Of a stretch of DNA of 64,000 bases, positions 59,756-64,000 are shown in pieces (positions within the stretch are counted from its first letter, which is position 1; the number at the start of each line of letters is the position of its first letter). Both the position numbers and the translations under genes were made by a program. A model generated the notes under the pieces. The model was not told the origin of the DNA. It worked only from the letters and a program-made list of their open reading frames with translations, and made no database searches. Location: contig OY720636.1 of assembly GCA_963169105.1 (NCBI GenBank), forward strand, positions 68,250,123 to 68,314,122. Direction: 5' to 3'. This DNA is from Ceriagrion tenellum. Lineage: Eukaryota; Arthropoda; Insecta; Odonata; Coenagrionidae.

Positions 59756-62700
59756 CTGAAATAGAAGAAAGGATGTGATTGGATTAATTCAAATTACATT
59801 ACAAAACCTGAGATATCCATGCTTTGATGAATAAAATGTTCCAGTTTAACTAAGAGTAAACTAAGATAACATTCGGCTTGTCTTGATACATATTCGTCGT
59901 TATTTAGCTCAATTATTCCTTGTACTTGAAATAGCCAAAACCTAAACACCTTGACTGTCAATAAGTCTTTAAAAGTGTTTCCATTTGAATAATAGAATAT
60001 ATCTAATAAATAAAAATGTTTCTCGGTGCATACGGTAATAAATCGAAATATTCACTCGTTTATAATGTAAAATGAGTTTAGGAGCGAAAAAAGCACCTTC
60101 AGTCGTATATACGTTTCAAAATGAGAGATAATATTCCATTTACCTGCTAGTTAAATTACTTTAATCGTCAGACTCTAAACCTATTTATACGCGTAAGTTA
60201 CGATGAAATACGTGTCCATTAATTGGAGAAACGGAATTACTTACACGTGAGTCTAACAGTCAAATTCAACATTTATAGAAAATTCATTCTCAGTAAAAGA
60301 GTAATCAAGGAATTGAAATAAAAATGTTTAATTTCATTAATTCTCATAATATTTAAAAATAATAAATTTCAATTACCGGTACTTTCTGTAAGAACAGCAC
60401 TTTCTTTAAGAGGACACACTTTATGTACAGAATAACAAAATTTAAATAATATTTTGGGAAAAATGTTAACCGTCAAAAGAAAGATGTTTTATTTTATAAG
60501 GAAAAACTTTTTACAAAACAATAAAAAATGATGCATAACATTTATAGCAAAAAATATTTGATACACGGTAGACGAGGGAATTATATAGAATGCGGAAAGA
60601 GTGCACCGATAAAGTCGCATGAATATGGTGGAAGAAGGAGTTTATAAGGTATCTTAAGAATATTGGAACGCATTTGAAGCATTGAATTTATTAGTGTATG
60701 AAAAGCGATAATGGTGTGTATTACGGTGAAAATTATCAAAAGAGTGCCGGTTTTCTAGGCCTAAATGCAAGGAAACAGTGTGACAAGTTTGTACGTTTAT
60801 AGGAACAAAAAGATATTTTCAACGAAATTGAAATAAAAATATAAAATTTTACTTTAAAGAGAAGACATTTTCGGTAGCATTTTAAAGTATGTGTATGCAC
60901 GTAAAAATATTTGCAGGGATTTCAAATAGCTTTTAAAACAATCGCACACACACACACCCCAACTTAATGGGATCTGATTTGAAAAAAATGTACCACACAC
61001 GACTTTTTCCGGAAGCACCGACCAATTTATGATACGATCGCACGACGCGGCGAAGGGGCGACTCCGCCTTCGTAATTTCCCCAAACCTTACATCTCTCCC
61101 CATTGTTTCCCTTTTTGCATGTGAGCGTTTACGCCTCTTGGCGGAACGGAACATCGAAGCACGGGGCAAGGGGAAGGAAGGAGACGGGACGGAGAAAAGA
61201 GAGAGAGAAAGAGGGACCACATTCATCCGACATCCAAGCTTCGTCCTCCACGCTGGAATCTCGGTCGCTAAAGGCACGAACATCACCGGCCGCCGGATCC
61301 GAGCGCTCCACCTCCTCATGCCTCCTCCTCCACGCCAGAGACGACCATAAGAGCACGAACGGGATTCGGGGCCACGCCTATTCCCTCCCTCTCCTCCCAA
61401 CCTCTCACACGTAACACATCACCACGCAGCTAACTCCCCCTAACCGCCGAGGAAGCCACCACCTATGGACCTCCCATCCTCTCTCCTCCTTATGGGTCGG
61501 GGTCATTCGGGGTCGTCAACACCCAACAGTTGTTACCCATCGAGAGAGTTTCCACGGTATCGTTCCTCAAATTTTATTTTTCAACTTTTCTTAATTCGAG
61601 CGAGTATACACCGTAGAAACGCAGGGCTAAATTTGCGTGAGTTGTGTGTATACATGCACACAACGTATTGCCTATCGCACCTTGGAGCTATCCAATATCG
61701 GGGTTAGACTGACGTTGTTTTTTCGTAAGGAGTAAGGGGAATATGTTAAGTGATGGAAACACTGAAGGAATTTACAATAATTATAATCTTAGAAACCCTT
61801 TTGAGATTTTACGAAATGAATCATTGCTAAAATGACATATCAATTCTAAAAAGATACTTTCCCTGAATGAATAAAGAATGGATAAAAAAAAATATAGTTG
61901 CAGTTGCAGTAGTAAAATTGAAGTTCTTCTTAGCCCACAATCCCACTTAGCCCACAATCTAAGCCTATTTCTTGCTAAAATAGATTTATGACAATTAGGC
62001 CCGGGGATCTTATCAAATATCCGAAAAAATACCGAATAGTTTAGGAATTGCGGGCGTAAGGCAATTTCAAGATTGTGATATTCTGTGCAGCAGTTAATTG
62101 CTTACAGAAATGGATAATAAGTGGTTAGCCGTTCCACAGGCAAAGGCAGTTATCCAATCGTACACTAGACAGAATATTTTTATCTATTTTTCGGACACAT
62201 TCACATCGTCCGTCAAAAAAATCTAGCCAATCAAATCATTTTAACACGGTTGATAGAACTTAGACGATATTTCGCACATAATGGCTGACCTATTGTATTC
62301 GATGATATTATCCAAGGAGATGTTGCCGAGACTGCTTACCAAAGAGTACTTAGTTCTATATATTTTCGAATTTTAGCAGCTTATCAGAAACAAAGGAGGT
62401 TTAACGAGAAAGCAATATGTAATACTCCACGATTTTCTATTCCCATGTTTTAAAAATTAATTACATGAGTATTAAACATTTTTAAGATATCAAGTTATTC
62501 ATAATTCAAGCTAATTCCATCTGTACGATAAAGGTTCTCACTTAATGGATGCATAATTTATATTCAATACATATTTTCTCATTTTATTTCCAAGAACCAC
62601 CAGAGTTTGTTTTTTATAGCTTTTATCAAAATAATTTTTAAAAACGTAATTTGAGAAGATGCGTACCAGTGAAAAAATATTCTGCATTCTTACATTTCTG

Positions 62701-63084
62701 TAACAACTTTAATTCAGCACAGTACATCGACATTTAAATACCTATATTGTCACAATTCCTAAATACAGATGGGTAATCGGACCAAACCATGGACAAGCCA
62801 CAAATTTGACCGTGTCTGCGTCACGGTAATCAACCACCTCTAGACGCGGAAGCGATACATCAGATTCGCAGCTGGCAGCGTAAAGCGGTGTACATAGGGG
62901 AGCATTCGTTGTGCCTGAATTGGTCTGCCATCGTACACCTCAGGACATGCTGGATTGAATGGCGACGACCGATGGCAAGCAACATCTCACCGTTGAGTCA
63001 ACACGAAGCCACAAGCGGAGCCCAAATAGTTGAAGCAGTTCAGCGCGGGTGACTGCTTTGGATATGAAGAGGATGATGGTTTGA
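59756..63084 (-). other. dysf: Large upstream intron of the dysfusion-like gene (part)
   Basis: This stretch lies 5' of the PAS-B core exon on the minus strand and must be intronic if the gene continues past 64000. I scanned it for the preceding PAS exon and found none. It holds AT-rich DNA at 59760-60900, a short (CA)n tract near 60944-60957, a CpG- and GC-rich island at about 60990-61520 with no convincing protein, and AT-rich DNA again to 62760. A somewhat GC-rich block at 62780-63060 has no recognisable content. Confidence 0.6.
60990..61520. promoter_or_regulatory. GC-rich island in the dysfusion-like intron, possible regulatory element
   Basis: About 500 bp are markedly richer in G, C and CpG than the surrounding intron. 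Open frames run in several overlapping frames on both strands, which is what GC-rich non-coding DNA gives. No protein domain is visible. An intronic enhancer or an alternative promoter is a reasonable guess from position only. Confidence 0.25.
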
Positions 63085-63615
63085 TTTTATAGGCAATAAT
63101 AGTTAAAAAGAGGCCTTCAGCCAGAGGAAAAACTTGCTATGCAATAAAAGCCTGGATCTGGAGCTGAGAAAGAGACTAGCTCAATGTTATTCATGGAGCG
63201 TTTTCATGTATGGATGTGAAGCGTGGACATTAGGTAAGAGGGAAAGAAATAGAATAGAAGCTTATGAAATGTGGGTGTGGAGAAGGATGGGAAAAGTAAG
63301 ATGGGTAGATAAGATGAGAAATGAAGAGGTTTTGAGCAAAGTAAAAGAAGGAAGATCGCTCCTAAAGGAAATTAGGAAAAGGCAAGGAAACTGGTTAGGC
63401 CATGTAATACGAGGGAATGGTATATAAACTGTGGCACTTGAGGGTTCAGTTGAAGGAAAGAAAAAGAGAGGAAGGAGAAGAATTAAATTGGTGGATCAGG
63501 TGAAGAACATCAGCTATGATGAAGCAAAGAAGGAAGCTCGGGACAGAAGCGGATGGAGACAGCAGTGATGTACGGAACCTGCCAGCAGGCAGAATACCAG
63601 ATGATGATGATGAAT
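63085..63615 (+). mobile_element. LINE-B fragment: 3' end of an endonuclease-reverse transcriptase type non-LTR retrotransposon
   Basis: The plus strand encodes the C-terminal part of a non-LTR RT polyprotein: LLCNKSLDLELRKRLAQCYS, then WSVFMYGCEAWTLGKRERNR, MWVWRRMGKVRWVDKMRNEE and QGNWLGHVIRGNG. After a stop/frameshift near 63425 the frame resumes with a basic GKKKRGRRRIKLVDQ segment and DRSGWRQQ. The element ends in the characteristic CGGAACCTGCC...GCAGAATACC followed by GAT repeats (63598-63615). It is truncated at its 5' end by a stop-containing stretch near 63095. It sits in the upstream intron of the dysfusion-like gene, opposite to that gene. It is the best preserved of the LINE-B copies here. 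Confidence 0.85.
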
Positions 63616-63860
63616 AGATAAAATATGAATCACTTATTACAATAGAGTAAATTCATCATTAATGTTATTATCTTGCTTTGTTGCGGGGCACACTCGTAGA
63701 TAATGTTTTAGTGCATAATTACTAAGAAGAATAGTAAATGAAGAAGAATTAAAATAAATGAATAATCAACTTTTGAATAAACTTTACTGAGAAGAAAAAT
63801 AAATGAATAATCTCCAAACATTGCATGTAACAAATGATGTGGCACTCGCACGGGTGCATA

Positions 63861-63923
63861 TACACCAGGGTTGAAATTCGCATGTCAAATGATTTTTTCA
63901 TTGCGAATTTCAACCCTGGTGTA
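63861..63923. repeat. Perfect 22-bp inverted repeat (hairpin)
   Basis: Arms 63861-63882 and 63902-63923 are perfect reverse complements (the left arm starts TACACCAGGGTTGAAATTCG) around a 19-bp T-rich loop. No open frame or known terminal-repeat family is associated. It could be a small fold-back element within the intron. Confidence 0.8.
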
Positions 63924-64000
63924 AATGAATAATCAACATTTTCGTTTCAAAATCTTCCCCTCAATACAATTTTATCTCAATGTTGACAAACAAATGAGGG

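Noticed and set aside
1..64000. CRISPR arrays, operons, bacterial promoters or prophage
   Set aside because: There are no spacer-repeat arrays or compact gene strings. Introns and eukaryotic retroelements show this is animal nuclear DNA.

Overview
The window looks like animal nuclear DNA, most likely from an insect with a large, repeat-rich genome. It is AT-rich with almost no long open frames. It contains spliced exons with GT-AG boundaries and many decayed retroelements (Penelope-like, LINEs, tRNA-derived SINEs) and DNA transposons (mariner, MITEs). Nothing bacterial or viral is visible. The species is not identifiable from the sequence. The insect call rests mainly on one gene, whose closest family is insect dysfusion.

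The only host protein-coding gene I can support lies on the minus strand at the right end. Three exons (59755-59649, 58721-58502, 57292-56047) splice in phase into the PAS-B/PAC region and the whole C-terminal tail of a dysfusion-like (NPAS4-type) bHLH-PAS transcription factor. Its bHLH, PAS-A and first part of PAS-B must lie beyond base 64000. The tail is extremely GC-rich and low in complexity: His/Gln, then Pro, then Gly, then an acidic Glu run.

The other 56 kb is the 3' flank of this gene and is built from mobile-element remains. From left to right: a Penelope-like element with an inverted RT piece (0.9-2.1 kb); a pair of ~160-bp direct repeats around a GC-rich core (2.8-3.9 kb); LINE-A (CR1/L2-like) copies at 4.2, 9.5, 12.2, 18.5, 20.1, 20.8, 27.3 and 36.9-37.5 kb; two copies of an RNase-H-side, I/R1/jockey-like LINE at 10.3 and 45.2 kb; LINE-B (endonuclease-RT type ending in GAT repeats) fragments at 27.1, 30.2, 43.3, 45-46.7, 47.2 and 63.1 kb; SINEs at 7.8 and 41.7 kb; an internally deleted mariner at 14.45 kb; palindromic MITEs at 11.7 and 28.6 kb; a piggyBac-like MITE at 35.4 kb; and several dispersed or tandem repeat families I cannot name.

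Several short GC-rich, strand-skewed islands (about 3.1-3.7, 6.2-6.7, 10.9-11.6, 25.9-26.25, 29.0-29.8, 41.1-41.65, 44.3-45.0, 54.7-55.1 and 61.0-61.5 kb) stand out from the AT-rich background. They have no convincing coding content and could be regulatory. I found no novel multi-gene system. The most informative structures are the nested LINE array at 45-46.7 kb with a clean 11-bp target-site duplication, the unnamed dispersed repeat at 33.6/47.6 kb, and an in-frame Gly/Ser/Asn insertion inside the PAS domain of the dysfusion-like gene. All identities quoted are by-eye alignments.
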